DNA of 39,189 bases, taken from assembly GCA_900316015.1 (NCBI GenBank), contig ONBG01000032.1, positions 1 through 39,189 of the forward strand, in the 5' to 3' direction. The notes under the pieces are model-generated. The model had not been told where the DNA came from. It saw only the letters and a program-made list of their open reading frames with translations, and made no database searches. Source of the DNA: an uncultured Prevotella sp. GTDB lineage: Bacteria > Bacteroidota > Bacteroidia > Bacteroidales > Bacteroidaceae. The translations under genes were made by a program, and so were the position numbers. Shown piece by piece: positions 7,864 through 16,245 of the stretch. The first letter of the stretch is position 1, and every line of letters begins with the position of its first letter.

Positions 7864-8109
7864 ATGACAAGAGAAGAAATTGAAGGAAAAGTTAGAGAAT
7901 TCTTGATCGATGATCTCGAAATTGATGAGGAGAAGATCAAGCCAGAAGCTTTGTTGAAAGATGATCTTGGCATCGATAGTCTTGATTTCGTAGATATTGT
8001 CGTGATCGTAGAGAAGAAATTCGGCTTTAAGATCAAGCCGGAAGAGATGGCGACAGTCAAGACACTTAGCCAGTTCTGCGATTATATCGAGAGTAAGGTG
8101 AATTGCTGA
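7864..8109 (+). CDS. Acyl carrier protein 1
   Basis: This 81-residue acidic protein has the phosphopantetheine site in GIDSLDFVD, with the attachment Ser at residue 39. It carries the growing chain between the operon enzymes. No phosphopantetheinyl transferase is encoded nearby, so the housekeeping enzyme should load it. A second, divergent carrier protein is encoded at 11582, as in other aryl polyene clusters, which have two. Confidence 0.93.
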   Translation: MTREEIEGKVREFLIDDLEIDEEKIKPEALLKDDLGIDSLDFVDIVVIVEKKFGFKIKPEEMATVKTLSQFCDYIESKVNC

Positions 8110-8114
8110 CAGCA

Positions 8115-8993
8115 ATGGAGCATCGGGAGTGGAAAGGAACGACAGCAGGTACCGGTGGCATGCATCGGTCGTTGATCCGTGCCTTACAGGTCCTTCCCCT
8201 GGGATGGGTCTATTTGGGTGCAGCCGTCTTCGTGATCCCCTTCTGTATGATCTTCGCCCATAAGGGCTATCTCTCCATCTATCATTTCTTCCGTCGCCGG
8301 ATGGGATATGGCGTTTGGAAGTCGTTCTTCGCCACTTACAGGAACCATGTGAAGTTTGCCGAAATCATTATCGATAGGTTTTATATGTATGGAGGGGGCA
8401 CGTTCGAGTTTGACATAGAGAACTATGACCGCTACTTGCAACTCGCCCGGCAAAAAGGTGGATTTGTGATCCTCAGTGCTCATGTTGGCAATTATGAGGC
8501 TGCAGGATACTCGCTCGTGGCAAGTGACAAGCCTTTCAATGCCTTGGTCTATGGAGGTGAAGTGGAGACTGTGATGGAAAATCGCGAGAGGATCTTGTCT
8601 GCCCATCGTATCCACATGATACCTGTAAGCAAGGATATGTCGCATCTCTTTGTCATGAGCAATGCCTTGAGTGAAGGTGAGGTGGTGAGCATTCCGGGTG
8701 ACCGGATCTTTGGATCCCCCCGCCATGTCACTTGCCGGTTTATGGGTGCTGAGGCAAAGTTTCCTTTAGGTCCGTTCACCCTTGCCGTCCAGCGTGAGGT
8801 GCCGGTCTTGACGGTGATGGTAATGAAAGAGAGCCGTAAGAAATACAGGATCATGATCCATGAGCTTGCAGCAGTTGGTGAGAATAATAAGGATAAGGTA
8901 CAGCATTTGGCACAGCAATTCGCTTCGCGCTTAGAGGATGCCGTTGACCAGTATCCTACGCAATGGTTCAATTATTATGAATTCTGGGATTGA
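8115..8993 (+). CDS. LpxL/HtrB-like lysophospholipid acyltransferase
   Basis: This 292-residue protein has a membrane segment at about residues 26-48 and the family catalytic motif HVGNYE (H123 to E128, HX4E) in a LSAHVGNYEAAG block. The end QWFNYYEFW is typical of the lauroyl/myristoyl acyltransferase family of lipid A synthesis. In aryl polyene clusters the equivalent (ApeD type) is thought to move an acyl group, or the polyene, onto a lipid. The ATG at 8115 (5 bases after the ACP stop) is preferred; TTG at 8103 would overlap the ACP. The 3' end overlaps the next gene by 17 bases. Confidence 0.85.
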   Translation: MEHREWKGTTAGTGGMHRSLIRALQVLPLGWVYLGAAVFVIPFCMIFAHKGYLSIYHFFRRRMGYGVWKSFFATYRNHVKFAEIIIDRFYMYGGGTFEFDIENYDRYLQLARQKGGFVILSAHVGNYEAAGYSLVASDKPFNALVYGGEVETVMENRERILSAHRIHMIPVSKDMSHLFVMSNALSEGEVVSIPGDRIFGSPRHVTCRFMGAEAKFPLGPFTLAVQREVPVLTVMVMKESRKKYRIMIHELAAVGENNKDKVQHLAQQFASRLEDAVDQYPTQWFNYYEFWD

Positions 8994-9429
8994 TCATAAA
9001 TTCGAGGCAATCGACATCCATGAATTGTTGCCCCAGCAGGAGCCCTTCGTATTGGTCGACAGGCTATTGTGGTTTGATGATAAGACCACGACGACAACCT
9101 TGACTATTTGTGCCGACAATTTGTTCGTTGAGAATAGGTTCCTGAACAATTGTGCCTTGATAGAGAATATCGCCCAGACGGCAGCTGTTCGATTGGGATA
9201 TTATAATAAATATATTTTGAAGGTAGGCATTCGGTTGGGCTTTATAGGTTCTGTGAGGGACATGAAGATCTTGCGGCAAGTACGGCTTGGGGAGACACTT
9301 ACCACAACGATTAGTGTGTTGGAGGAGATCATGAAGATGACCTTGGTAGATGCTGTCATTCTCTCAGGTAAAGAGGTGATAGCAACAGCTAAGATGAAAA
9401 TTGCCATGAGTGAGATGGAAATAAAATGA
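8977..9429 (+). CDS. Hotdog dehydratase A (ApeP/FabZ-like) lacking the catalytic His
   Basis: This 150-residue protein starts like FabZ (IHELLPQQEPFVLVDRL), but the conserved HFPGxPxxPG segment is replaced by a shorter stretch, VENRFLNNCA, with no His. The Glu of the FabZ catalytic pair is kept as E63 in LIENIAQT. The partner residue could come from the other hotdog protein of the operon (15132-15506), which keeps the His but not the Glu. The ATG at 8977 lies inside the previous gene and fits the family start; the overlap suggests coupling. A dehydratase role is expected in each extension round. Confidence 0.82.
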   Translation: MNSGIDHKFEAIDIHELLPQQEPFVLVDRLLWFDDKTTTTTLTICADNLFVENRFLNNCALIENIAQTAAVRLGYYNKYILKVGIRLGFIGSVRDMKILRQVRLGETLTTTISVLEEIMKMTLVDAVILSGKEVIATAKMKIAMSEMEIK

Positions 9430-9860
9430 AGGAAAAGACGATAGGCAGGATATTGAAGGCTTCGAAAAAGTTTGAGATCCGATTCAGTGAAGTGGATTCG
9501 ATGAAGTATGTATGGCATGGCTCTTATGCCAAGTACTTCGAGGATGCCAGAGAGGAATTTGTTAGGAAATACGGTTTGGGATACTTGGATATCTTTGGCC
9601 ATGGATGCTATGCACCGTTGGTCGACCTAACTTTTCACTATGCAAAGCCGATGTTCTATGGTATGCATCCTCGCATTGATATTATCTACCGACCGACCAT
9701 GGCTGCAAAGATAGAATTCGACTATGAGATCCATGACACCAAGAACAATGATTTGTTGGTAACCGGACATTCTACGCAGGTGTTTATTGACAAGGAGTAT
9801 CAGCTGTTGTGGACGAATCCGGAGTTCTATGAGACGTGGAAAGAAAAATGGGTGTTATAA
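9426..9860 (+). CDS. Acyl-ACP/acyl-CoA thioesterase (4HBT hotdog, YbgC-like)
   Basis: This 144-residue protein has the 4HBT pattern FSEVDSMKYVWHGSYAKYFEDARE, with the conserved Asp at residue 24. Such enzymes release the finished chain or clear stalled chains from the carrier protein; ApeK has that place in the enterobacterial cluster. Start overlaps the dehydratase stop (ATGA). The next gene starts within its last 13 bases. Confidence 0.85.
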   Translation: MKEKTIGRILKASKKFEIRFSEVDSMKYVWHGSYAKYFEDAREEFVRKYGLGYLDIFGHGCYAPLVDLTFHYAKPMFYGMHPRIDIIYRPTMAAKIEFDYEIHDTKNNDLLVTGHSTQVFIDKEYQLLWTNPEFYETWKEKWVL

Positions 9861-11581
9861 AGATTGCTGATAATATCATTTCACCCTTAGGGTTAACGAC
9901 AAGAGAGAATTACCAGGCGGTGAAGGAGGGGCGTACGGGACTATGCCGCTATGAGCATTTTGACGATATCCCAGAGCCGTTCACGGCTTCTTTGATAGAC
10001 TCCTCTGTCCTGGATCGTAGGATATATGAATGTGGATTAGACCTACAATCTTACACACGATTTGAAAGGATGGTCATTCTTTCCGTGTGGCAGGCCCTGC
10101 AATCTACGGACATCGATGCCTCCTCGCCTCGGCTGCTGTTTGTCTTGTCTACTACGAAAGGGAATGTGAGCCTTTTGGACCCTCGGATAGGGTGGAAAGA
10201 TGAAGGGCGAATACATTTGGGAACGTCGGCTCGGCTCATTGCTCAATATTTTGGGAATCCCAATGAACCGATTGTCGTTTCGAATGCTTGTGTGTCAGGA
10301 CTATGCGCACAAATTACAGCCATGAGGGCACTGAGAAGTGGGCGATATGATTGGGCTATTGTGACTGGAGCTGATGAACAGTCTCGTTTTATCATCTCAG
10401 GCTTTCAATCGTTCAAGACGGTTTCTGCAGAGCTTTGTCGACCTTTCGACATGGAGCGGAAGGGACTAAACCCTGGGGAAGCGGCTGCTACCCTCATTTT
10501 AGAATCTTCAAGGATGGGTTGCCATGGCAAGGATCTTTTGTGGCATTTAGAGAATGGCGCAATCAGAAATGACGGATACCATATTTCAACCCCGTCTAAG
10601 ACAGGAGAAGGAGCGCGAAGGGCATTAGAGGCTGTGCTTCATGACGAGAAGATAGAGGACCTTGCCCTTCTCAATGTACATGGTACAGCAACTTTATATA
10701 ATGATGAAATGGAGTCTGTGGCGATCTTCATGGCGGGACTGCAGGATGTGCCCATCAACTCCTTGAAAGGGTATTTCGGACATACTATGGGGGCGGCAGG
10801 GATCTTAGAAAGCATTCTGACCATGGCAGCCTTAGATGACCATACCCTCCTCGCGACGAAAGGTTACAAGCATTGTGGGGTGTCCCATCCCGTTCATATC
10901 TCAGCTGAGAACAGCACCACTCATAAGAAAGATTTTATTAAGATTCTCTCTGGATTTGGGGGATGCAATGCAGCAATACTCTTTAGAAAACATCCAGTAG
11001 AAAAGGAGGGCATGGTCATACCACAGCCATTGCACATTGCTCATCGGGTAGAAATCACGCCTATGCAAGTCGTCGTGGACGGATTGCAGGTCACGACTGA
11101 GCATCAGGGAGCAGAACTGCTGACAGAGCTCTATCGGAGATATGCTAATGACTACCCGAGGTTCTTTAAGATGGATCCTCTTTGCAAATTAGGGTATATC
11201 GCTTCTGTGCTCCTCTTACAAGCAGACGGTAATCGGGAGAAGGACACGGACCATCGGGCAGTGATTCTTTTTGACCGTCATGGATCCATATGCAGTGACA
11301 GGAAGTATAAGACAACGATCACAGGGATTGACAATTATTACCCCAGTCCTGCTGTCTTCGTCTATACCTTGGCGAATATTGTCACCGGTGAGATTGCCAT
11401 TAGGAATCAGTTGAAAGGGGAGACCACATTTTATGTACTTGACAAAGAAAACCCAAAGCTGATGGAAGAGATCGTTGCCGATGCCTTCCAGGATCAGGCA
11501 ACACAGAGTGTCCTTACGGGGTGGGTTGACTTGAAGGACACTCAGCAATTCAATGCAAAATTATATATTATCAAGAAATAG
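9848..11581 (+). CDS. Beta-ketoacyl-ACP synthase 2 with C-terminal half-ketosynthase-like extension
   Basis: Residues 1 to about 385 form a full ketosynthase with active-site Cys at residue 148 (SNACVSG) and His in NVHGTAT and KGYFGHT, so it should be active. The protein is 577 residues, about 180 longer than usual. The extra part (about 390-577) has the pattern FKMDPLCKLGYIAS and PSPAVFVYTLANIVTGEIA, which resembles the small KS-like family PF13723 that also fits the gene at 13023. ATG 9848 is preferred over GTG 9836. It may be an in-line ketosynthase plus chain-length-factor piece; that is inference. Confidence 0.85.
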   Translation: MGVIKIADNIISPLGLTTRENYQAVKEGRTGLCRYEHFDDIPEPFTASLIDSSVLDRRIYECGLDLQSYTRFERMVILSVWQALQSTDIDASSPRLLFVLSTTKGNVSLLDPRIGWKDEGRIHLGTSARLIAQYFGNPNEPIVVSNACVSGLCAQITAMRALRSGRYDWAIVTGADEQSRFIISGFQSFKTVSAELCRPFDMERKGLNPGEAAATLILESSRMGCHGKDLLWHLENGAIRNDGYHISTPSKTGEGARRALEAVLHDEKIEDLALLNVHGTATLYNDEMESVAIFMAGLQDVPINSLKGYFGHTMGAAGILESILTMAALDDHTLLATKGYKHCGVSHPVHISAENSTTHKKDFIKILSGFGGCNAAILFRKHPVEKEGMVIPQPLHIAHRVEITPMQVVVDGLQVTTEHQGAELLTELYRRYANDYPRFFKMDPLCKLGYIASVLLLQADGNREKDTDHRAVILFDRHGSICSDRKYKTTITGIDNYYPSPAVFVYTLANIVTGEIAIRNQLKGETTFYVLDKENPKLMEEIVADAFQDQATQSVLTGWVDLKDTQQFNAKLYIIKK

Positions 11582-11842
11582 ATGGAAGATTTGATTTTAG
11601 AATTAAAAAAGAAGATCATAGAGGCTTTGAACCTTGAGGATATGAAACCTGAGGATATTGACGATGAGGCTCCTCTCTTTGGTGATGAGGGCTTCGGGCT
11701 CGATTCCATTGATGCCTTGGAACTGATCGTGCTGTTAGAGAAAAACTACGGAATCAAGATCAAGGATCCTAAGGAGGGAATGGACATCTTCAGGTCGGTG
11801 AAGGTAATGGCAGACTATGTCAGCCGTAATAGAAAGAAATAA
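11582..11842 (+). CDS. Acyl carrier protein 2
   Basis: This 86-residue carrier protein has the site GFGLDSIDALEL with the attachment Ser at residue 42, and a two-residue longer loop before it than the first carrier protein. It starts directly after the stop of the extended ketosynthase. Its position between two ketosynthases suggests service to one of them, perhaps for a different step (starter or extender) than ACP 1. Confidence 0.92.
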   Translation: MEDLILELKKKIIEALNLEDMKPEDIDDEAPLFGDEGFGLDSIDALELIVLLEKNYGIKIKDPKEGMDIFRSVKVMADYVSRNRKK

Positions 11843-11848
11843 TTGCTT

Positions 11849-13033
11849 ATGTCTTTAGAGAGAGTGGTTGTTACCGGAGCTGGCATTGTTTCCGCCATTG
11901 GCATGGGCAAGGAAAATACTCTGAGGGCATTGGAAAATGGCCAGTCAGGAATTGGTAGTGTGCAATATCTGCTTACCTCTCACACCGAATATCCAATGGG
12001 AGAGGTGAAGCATTCTAATGAGGAGATGAGGCAACAGCTTGGTATCTCTCCTTTGGCTTACGAGAACCGTACCTCACTGTTGGGGATCCTTGCTATTCAA
12101 GAAGCTTTGGAAGAAGCCGGGATAGGCTCAAGGAAACTTGCCTTGATATCAGGGACGACAGTGGGAGGTATGGACCAGACGGAGCTCCACTATCCGGATG
12201 CTCTGACGGTTGAGGACCTTAATCGGCATGATTGTGGCGCAACAACCAATCTCATGGCGGATTACTTTGGCAATTTCGACTTTACTACAACCCTCTCTAC
12301 AGCATGCAGCTCTGCCCTGAATGCCATTATTCTTGCCGCCAGATTGATTGAATGTGGACGTCGGGACATCATTGTGGCGGGAGGAAGTGAATGCTTGACC
12401 CGTTTCCATCTGAATGGGTTCAAGTCATTGATGATATTGGACGAACAGCCTTGCCGACCGTTTGATGCCACACGTGCAGGCTTGAATCTCGGCGAAGGTG
12501 CAGGTTTCTTGATCTTGGAGAGTGAAACATCTGCACGGCAACGGGGCGCCAGAATCCTGGCTGTGTTGTCGGGTTGTGGAAACCGTTGTGATGCCTTTCA
12601 CCAGACAGCTTCTTCGGAAACCGGAGATGGGGCCTATTTGTCGATGACAGATGCCCTGAAGGAAGCAGGATTGACGCCGGGAGATGTGGATTATGTCAAT
12701 GCACATGGAACAGGGACTCCCAACAATGATGCCAGTGAGAGCGAGGCATTGCGCCGGGTCTTTGGAGTGAATCTCCCGCCAGTGTCCTCTACCAAGGGAT
12801 TTACAGGGCATACGACGAGTGCCTCCGGAGGGATTGAAGCCGTGATCAGCCTCTTGTCCCTGTTGCATCAATTTATCCCCAGGAATATAGGATGGGAGCA
12901 ACGGGACGAGAACTGTATCGTTCCTTACGTGCAACAAGAAATGCCTCAGCATCCCATCAGGAATGTTTTGTGCAATAGTTTTGGATTCGGAGGAAATGAT
13001 TCCTCCTTGATTTTGTCAAGATATGGAGAATAG
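11849..13033 (+). CDS. Beta-ketoacyl-ACP synthase 3
   Basis: This 394-residue ketosynthase has Cys at residue 153 (STACSSALNA), His in NAHGTGTPNND and in KGFTGHTTSASG, and the ending GFGGNDSS. It is a complete, probably active condensing enzyme. It is the one directly linked to the half-ketosynthase gene (11-base overlap), so this pair is the best candidate for a KS/chain-length-factor heterodimer like ApeO with ApeC. The ATG at 11849 lies six bases after the ACP stop and is preferred over the in-frame TTG at 11843. Confidence 0.92.
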   Translation: MSLERVVVTGAGIVSAIGMGKENTLRALENGQSGIGSVQYLLTSHTEYPMGEVKHSNEEMRQQLGISPLAYENRTSLLGILAIQEALEEAGIGSRKLALISGTTVGGMDQTELHYPDALTVEDLNRHDCGATTNLMADYFGNFDFTTTLSTACSSALNAIILAARLIECGRRDIIVAGGSECLTRFHLNGFKSLMILDEQPCRPFDATRAGLNLGEGAGFLILESETSARQRGARILAVLSGCGNRCDAFHQTASSETGDGAYLSMTDALKEAGLTPGDVDYVNAHGTGTPNNDASESEALRRVFGVNLPPVSSTKGFTGHTTSASGGIEAVISLLSLLHQFIPRNIGWEQRDENCIVPYVQQEMPQHPIRNVLCNSFGFGGNDSSLILSRYGE

Positions 13034-13667
13034 GGTGTTTATGGTCAGTCGGGTAGATCATGTTGATGAGTCTGAGTACCGTCATTATATCAACCCCATG
13101 AAGACCCGCCGTTATGGCAGGTTGCTCAAGCGTGCACTTGTCACGGCTATCAAGGTCATCCAGGACAGCGGAATAGAGCATCCAGATGCCATTATCAATG
13201 GCACTGCGTTGGGTTGCCTGTCCGAGTCGGAGAAATTGTTGGATGCGCTGGTCGAGGAAGGTGAGAATGCCAGTCTGCCTACCCATTTTATGCAGTCTAC
13301 CCATAATACGATAGCCTCTCTGATTGGCATCTATACTCATACTCATGGATACAACTGCACGTATTCGCATCGGAAGATCTCATTTGAGAGTGCACTCTTG
13401 GATGCTTTCCTGCAATTGAAGACCGGGCGTATTCAGACTGCTCTTGTTTGCGCCAATGATGAGATCACGGACGAGTTAAGGGAAAAAATAGAGGCACTGC
13501 GTTTAGAAGGCGGGATTGCTTGTGATCGTTCCATTGCCGTGATGCTCTGCTCCGGGGATTATCTGATAGAGAAGGGGATAAGCCCTATGCGTGAATTAGT
13601 GGATGTCCAGATCGTGCATCATAGCGATCAGGATGATGAGGCTTTTGTCATTACGCAGGAAGTATGA
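13023..13667 (+). CDS. Half-ketosynthase protein (PF13723-like, chain-length-factor candidate)
   Basis: This 214-residue protein has the size and pattern of the small beta-ketoacyl-synthase-like family found in aryl polyene clusters (ApeC type): RRYGRLLKRALVTAIKV, THFMQSTHNTIASLIG, and ISFESALLDAFLQLKTGRIQTALVC. It has a single half-domain and no SAC or NAHGT catalytic blocks, so it should not condense by itself. Such proteins form dimers with a full ketosynthase and set the number of extension rounds. The overlap with ketosynthase 3 supports this partner. It also overlaps the following gene (ATGA). Confidence 0.78.
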   Translation: MENRVFMVSRVDHVDESEYRHYINPMKTRRYGRLLKRALVTAIKVIQDSGIEHPDAIINGTALGCLSESEKLLDALVEEGENASLPTHFMQSTHNTIASLIGIYTHTHGYNCTYSHRKISFESALLDAFLQLKTGRIQTALVCANDEITDELREKIEALRLEGGIACDRSIAVMLCSGDYLIEKGISPMRELVDVQIVHHSDQDDEAFVITQEV

Positions 13668-14014
13668 AACTGATTCTGATATCCATCGTGCAGTCCTTGC
13701 TGCTTTGCGGCGGGCAAGTCTTGCTGAAGTTTGCCCTCAGGGACATGGGACCTTTCCATTGGAGTATGCAGTTCTTTGTGAGACAGCTGACCAATTGGTG
13801 GTGGTTAGGATGTGGCGTATGCTATGCCTGTGCTACTGTCTTATGGATGTACATTATCAAGAATTTTCCTTTCAGCATGGCCTATCCTATGATATCCCTA
13901 AGTTATGTATTCGGAATGTTTGCCGCAATCCTGTTTTTCCAGGAGCAGGTGCCACTGACTCGTTGGTTAGGGGTCCTTTTGATCATTTGCGGTTGCTTCT
14001 TAGTTGCAAAATAA
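13664..14014 (+). CDS. Small four-helix membrane protein, SMR/EamA-like
   Basis: This 116-residue protein has four membrane helices (about 2-20, 35-60, 68-88, 94-115) and ends in the family-like TRWLGVLLIICGCFLVA. It resembles one SMR-type or half EamA unit, as in the ArnE/ArnF flippase subunits. In the operon it could flip a lipid-linked intermediate or the product across the inner membrane, probably as a dimer. Start overlaps the half-ketosynthase stop (ATGA). Confidence 0.75.
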   Translation: MKLILISIVQSLLLCGGQVLLKFALRDMGPFHWSMQFFVRQLTNWWWLGCGVCYACATVLWMYIIKNFPFSMAYPMISLSYVFGMFAAILFFQEQVPLTRWLGVLLIICGCFLVAK

Positions 14015-14028
14015 AAAGTTATAGAGAG

Positions 14029-14676
14029 ATGAAAAGAATAATGATTGTGTTAGGTCTGTCCTTTCTTGCCTGCTTGTCCGCCATTCCTGTGGTGGCCCAG
14101 ATAAAGGCTACTCCTGCCCAGCAGAAGTCGATGATTGCGGCTATTAACAGGACTGCCATTGCAGTAAAGAGTATTCAGAGTACCTTTGTACAAACGAAGA
14201 CCATGTCGTTTATGCATGATAAGATGACCTCTAAGGGAGTGATGTACTATTCCAATGGAGGTAAACTCAGGTGGGAGTACACTTCTCCTTATCAATATAT
14301 CTTCGTCATCAATGATAATAAGGTGTATATCAAGTCGGGCAATAAGGCAGCCAATGCTATTGATGTCCGTCAGAGTCGTATTTTCAAGAGCATTACCCAG
14401 GTGATGATGTACAGCGTCACGGGGAAGGGTCTTGCTTCTAATCGCGATTTCGGAGTCACCATGTATGTCAACGGGAATGAATGGATTGCAAGTTTGACCC
14501 CCAAGCGAAGTGAGATGAAGAAAATGTTCAAGACAATAAAATTGTTTTTTGACAAGAACAAAGGCGTTGTCTCCCAAGTGGAAATGAACGAGGTAAGTGG
14601 AGATAAGACGGTTATCCAATTATATGGAGTGAAGACGAATGCAGCGATCAATGAAAAGGTGTTTCGCGTCAATTAG
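14029..14676 (+). CDS. LolA-like outer-membrane lipoprotein carrier protein
   Basis: This 215-residue protein has a signal peptide ending near residue 23 (VVAQ) and the LolA-type sequence of the family, including IQSTFVQTKTMSFM, GGKLRWEYTSPYQYIFVI and later strands. LolA-fold proteins carry lipids or lipoproteins through the periplasm. Aryl polyene clusters have such a gene (ApeL), thought to carry the lipid-linked polyene to the outer membrane. The ATG at 14029 is chosen because it starts a clean signal peptide; the frame is open far upstream but that part overlaps two other genes. Confidence 0.88.
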   Translation: MKRIMIVLGLSFLACLSAIPVVAQIKATPAQQKSMIAAINRTAIAVKSIQSTFVQTKTMSFMHDKMTSKGVMYYSNGGKLRWEYTSPYQYIFVINDNKVYIKSGNKAANAIDVRQSRIFKSITQVMMYSVTGKGLASNRDFGVTMYVNGNEWIASLTPKRSEMKKMFKTIKLFFDKNKGVVSQVEMNEVSGDKTVIQLYGVKTNAAINEKVFRVN

Positions 14677-15127
14677 CTTGTCGTGGTTATTTGTCATGGT
14701 CATGATGGCTCAACAGTCTTCCGATCCTTATGTGATACAGTTCGAGGGAGCGCAGGACAAATTAGAATACCAGATGGCCATACAGTTCAAAAATGCTATG
14801 GTGAGTGGAATCTTAGTCTTGAAAAAGGACGATGCTGGTAACATGCGAGGAACCATGATGAATGAGTTCGGTATTAGTGGCATGAACTTCATCGTTTCAG
14901 GCGACAGGCGTAAGGTCTCCTTGGTGAGCGTGATGCCAAAGATGAATAAATGGTATATCCGGAAGGTTATCAAGGGTGACCTGAAATATTTGTTCTCGTC
15001 TGCGCGTTCCCGTCTTGGACAGGACTATAAGAAAAGGCGTATCGAGTTATCAGATAGTGGGGAGATCATACTCAAGAACTTGAAGTATCATCATTATTAT
15101 CAGATACGGAGTCTTAACGAGCAGTAG
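14651..15127 (+). CDS. Exported protein following LolA
   Basis: This 158-residue protein has a signal peptide (MKRCFASISLSWLFVMVMMAQ). The mature part is strand-rich and short, with segments such as AMVSGILVLKKD, MRGTMMNEFGISGMNFIV and VSLVSVMPKMNKW, a layout that fits a LolB/DUF3261-like outer-membrane partner, here without a lipobox. It is the position held by ApeN-type genes in other clusters, which supports a role in receiving the product. ATG 14651 is preferred; ATG 14639 would add a polar stretch before the signal. The start lies within the end of the LolA gene (26 bases). Confidence 0.68.
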   Translation: MKRCFASISLSWLFVMVMMAQQSSDPYVIQFEGAQDKLEYQMAIQFKNAMVSGILVLKKDDAGNMRGTMMNEFGISGMNFIVSGDRRKVSLVSVMPKMNKWYIRKVIKGDLKYLFSSARSRLGQDYKKRRIELSDSGEIILKNLKYHHYYQIRSLNEQ

Positions 15128-15131
15128 TGAT

Positions 15132-15506
15132 ATGTTAAAGGATCAGATGTTTTACATATTAGGGCAACAGGAGGGTCAGGAAAAGATTTTCCATATTCGT
15201 ATGAATCCCGACCATTTTATCTATCGTGCCCATTTCCCAGGAAACCCGATCACGCCTGGGGTGTGTATCGTGCAGGTCGTCACAGAATTATTAGAGACCC
15301 TGTTGGAGGAACGTCTGTCATTGTGCGAGGTGAAGAACCTGAAATTCGTGGACATACTCTCCCCTCTGCAGAATCCAGAGGTGGAAGCCTGCTTCGACTT
15401 GATTCAACCTTTGGCAAAGGGTTATAAGGTGAAGGGGATCCTTCGGCATGGGGACCATATATTTACTAAATATTCATTGACCTATGAACGTAGCAACAAC
15501 GCGTGA
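15132..15506 (+). CDS. Hotdog dehydratase I (ApeI/FabZ-like) with Gln for the catalytic Glu
   Basis: This 124-residue protein has the FabZ active-site block HFPGNPITPGV with the catalytic His at residue 34. Exactly 14 residues later, where FabZ has its Glu, there is Gln48 (CIVQVVTELLE). It thus keeps the His but not the Glu, the reverse of the hotdog protein at 8977-9429. FabZ active sites form between two subunits with His from one and Glu from the other, so the two proteins could make one complete site as a heterodimer. It starts 4 bases after the exported protein's stop. Confidence 0.82.
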   Translation: MLKDQMFYILGQQEGQEKIFHIRMNPDHFIYRAHFPGNPITPGVCIVQVVTELLETLLEERLSLCEVKNLKFVDILSPLQNPEVEACFDLIQPLAKGYKVKGILRHGDHIFTKYSLTYERSNNA

Positions 15507-15510
15507 GATC

Positions 15511-16245
15511 ATGAAGGCAGAACGTATCTGTGTGATCGTTCCAACTTACAATAATGCAGGCACTATTATCGATGTCTTGCAAAGGATAAAGGCATACACA
15601 GACGATATCATTGTTGTCAATGATGGTTGTACGGATCATACTAAGTCCTTGCTCGAAGACTGTGGATTGGGCATCACCTTGGTAGGATACGACAAGAACC
15701 AAGGTAAGGGACATGCCCTAAAGACTGGTTTCGAGACAGCTATTCACCAGGGATTCGAGTACGCAATCACCATAGATAGTGATGGACAGCATTTTCCAGA
15801 AGATATTCCCCTTTTCATAGACGCATTCCAAAAGGACAAGGGCTCCTTGGTAGTGGGGGCACGAAATCTTACGGAAAACAATATGCCTCGTGGGAATACA
15901 TTTGCTAACAAATTCTCTAATTTCTGGTTTTACGTACAAACCGGCAAGCATCTACAAGATACACAGTCGGGTTATCGTCTTTACCCGTTATCCATGCTGA
16001 ATGGCGGATGGTTTATCACAGCAAGGTATGAGGCAGAGTTGGAGTTCTTAGTTTATACGGCATGGAAGAATGTGAAAATCGTTCAGATTCCTGTGCGGGT
16101 ATTTTATCCCCCGAAGAAAGAGAGGGTTACACATTTCCGTCCCTATATGGACTTTGCCCGTATCAGTGCAGTAAATACGTTACTTTGTGCAGGTGCGATC
16201 TTCTATTATTTGCCTGCTAAAATTTTAAGGGCAATCAGAAAATGA
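15511..16245 (+). CDS. GT2-family glycosyltransferase
   Basis: This 244-residue protein is a GT-A fold glycosyltransferase: VIVPTYNNAGTI at the N-terminus, VVNDGCTD, GKGHALKTGFE, and the metal-binding DSDGQH. It has no clear N-terminal membrane segment but a hydrophobic C-terminal part (about 217-235). It is close in pattern to polyprenyl-phosphate glycosyltransferases of the DPM1 type, and in aryl polyene clusters such enzymes (ApeJ type) are thought to glycosylate the product or its lipid anchor. ATG 15511 is 4 bases after the dehydratase stop; ATG 15484 inside that gene is possible. Confidence 0.88.
   Translation: MKAERICVIVPTYNNAGTIIDVLQRIKAYTDDIIVVNDGCTDHTKSLLEDCGLGITLVGYDKNQGKGHALKTGFETAIHQGFEYAITIDSDGQHFPEDIPLFIDAFQKDKGSLVVGARNLTENNMPRGNTFANKFSNFWFYVQTGKHLQDTQSGYRLYPLSMLNGGWFITARYEAELEFLVYTAWKNVKIVQIPVRVFYPPKKERVTHFRPYMDFARISAVNTLLCAGAIFYYLPAKILRAIRK

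Noticed and set aside
13603-14676. A 357-codon open frame that seems to fuse a polar stretch to the LolA-like protein
   Set aside because: Its first 142 codons overlap two better genes in another frame (half-ketosynthase, SMR-like protein), and a clean signal peptide starts at 14029.
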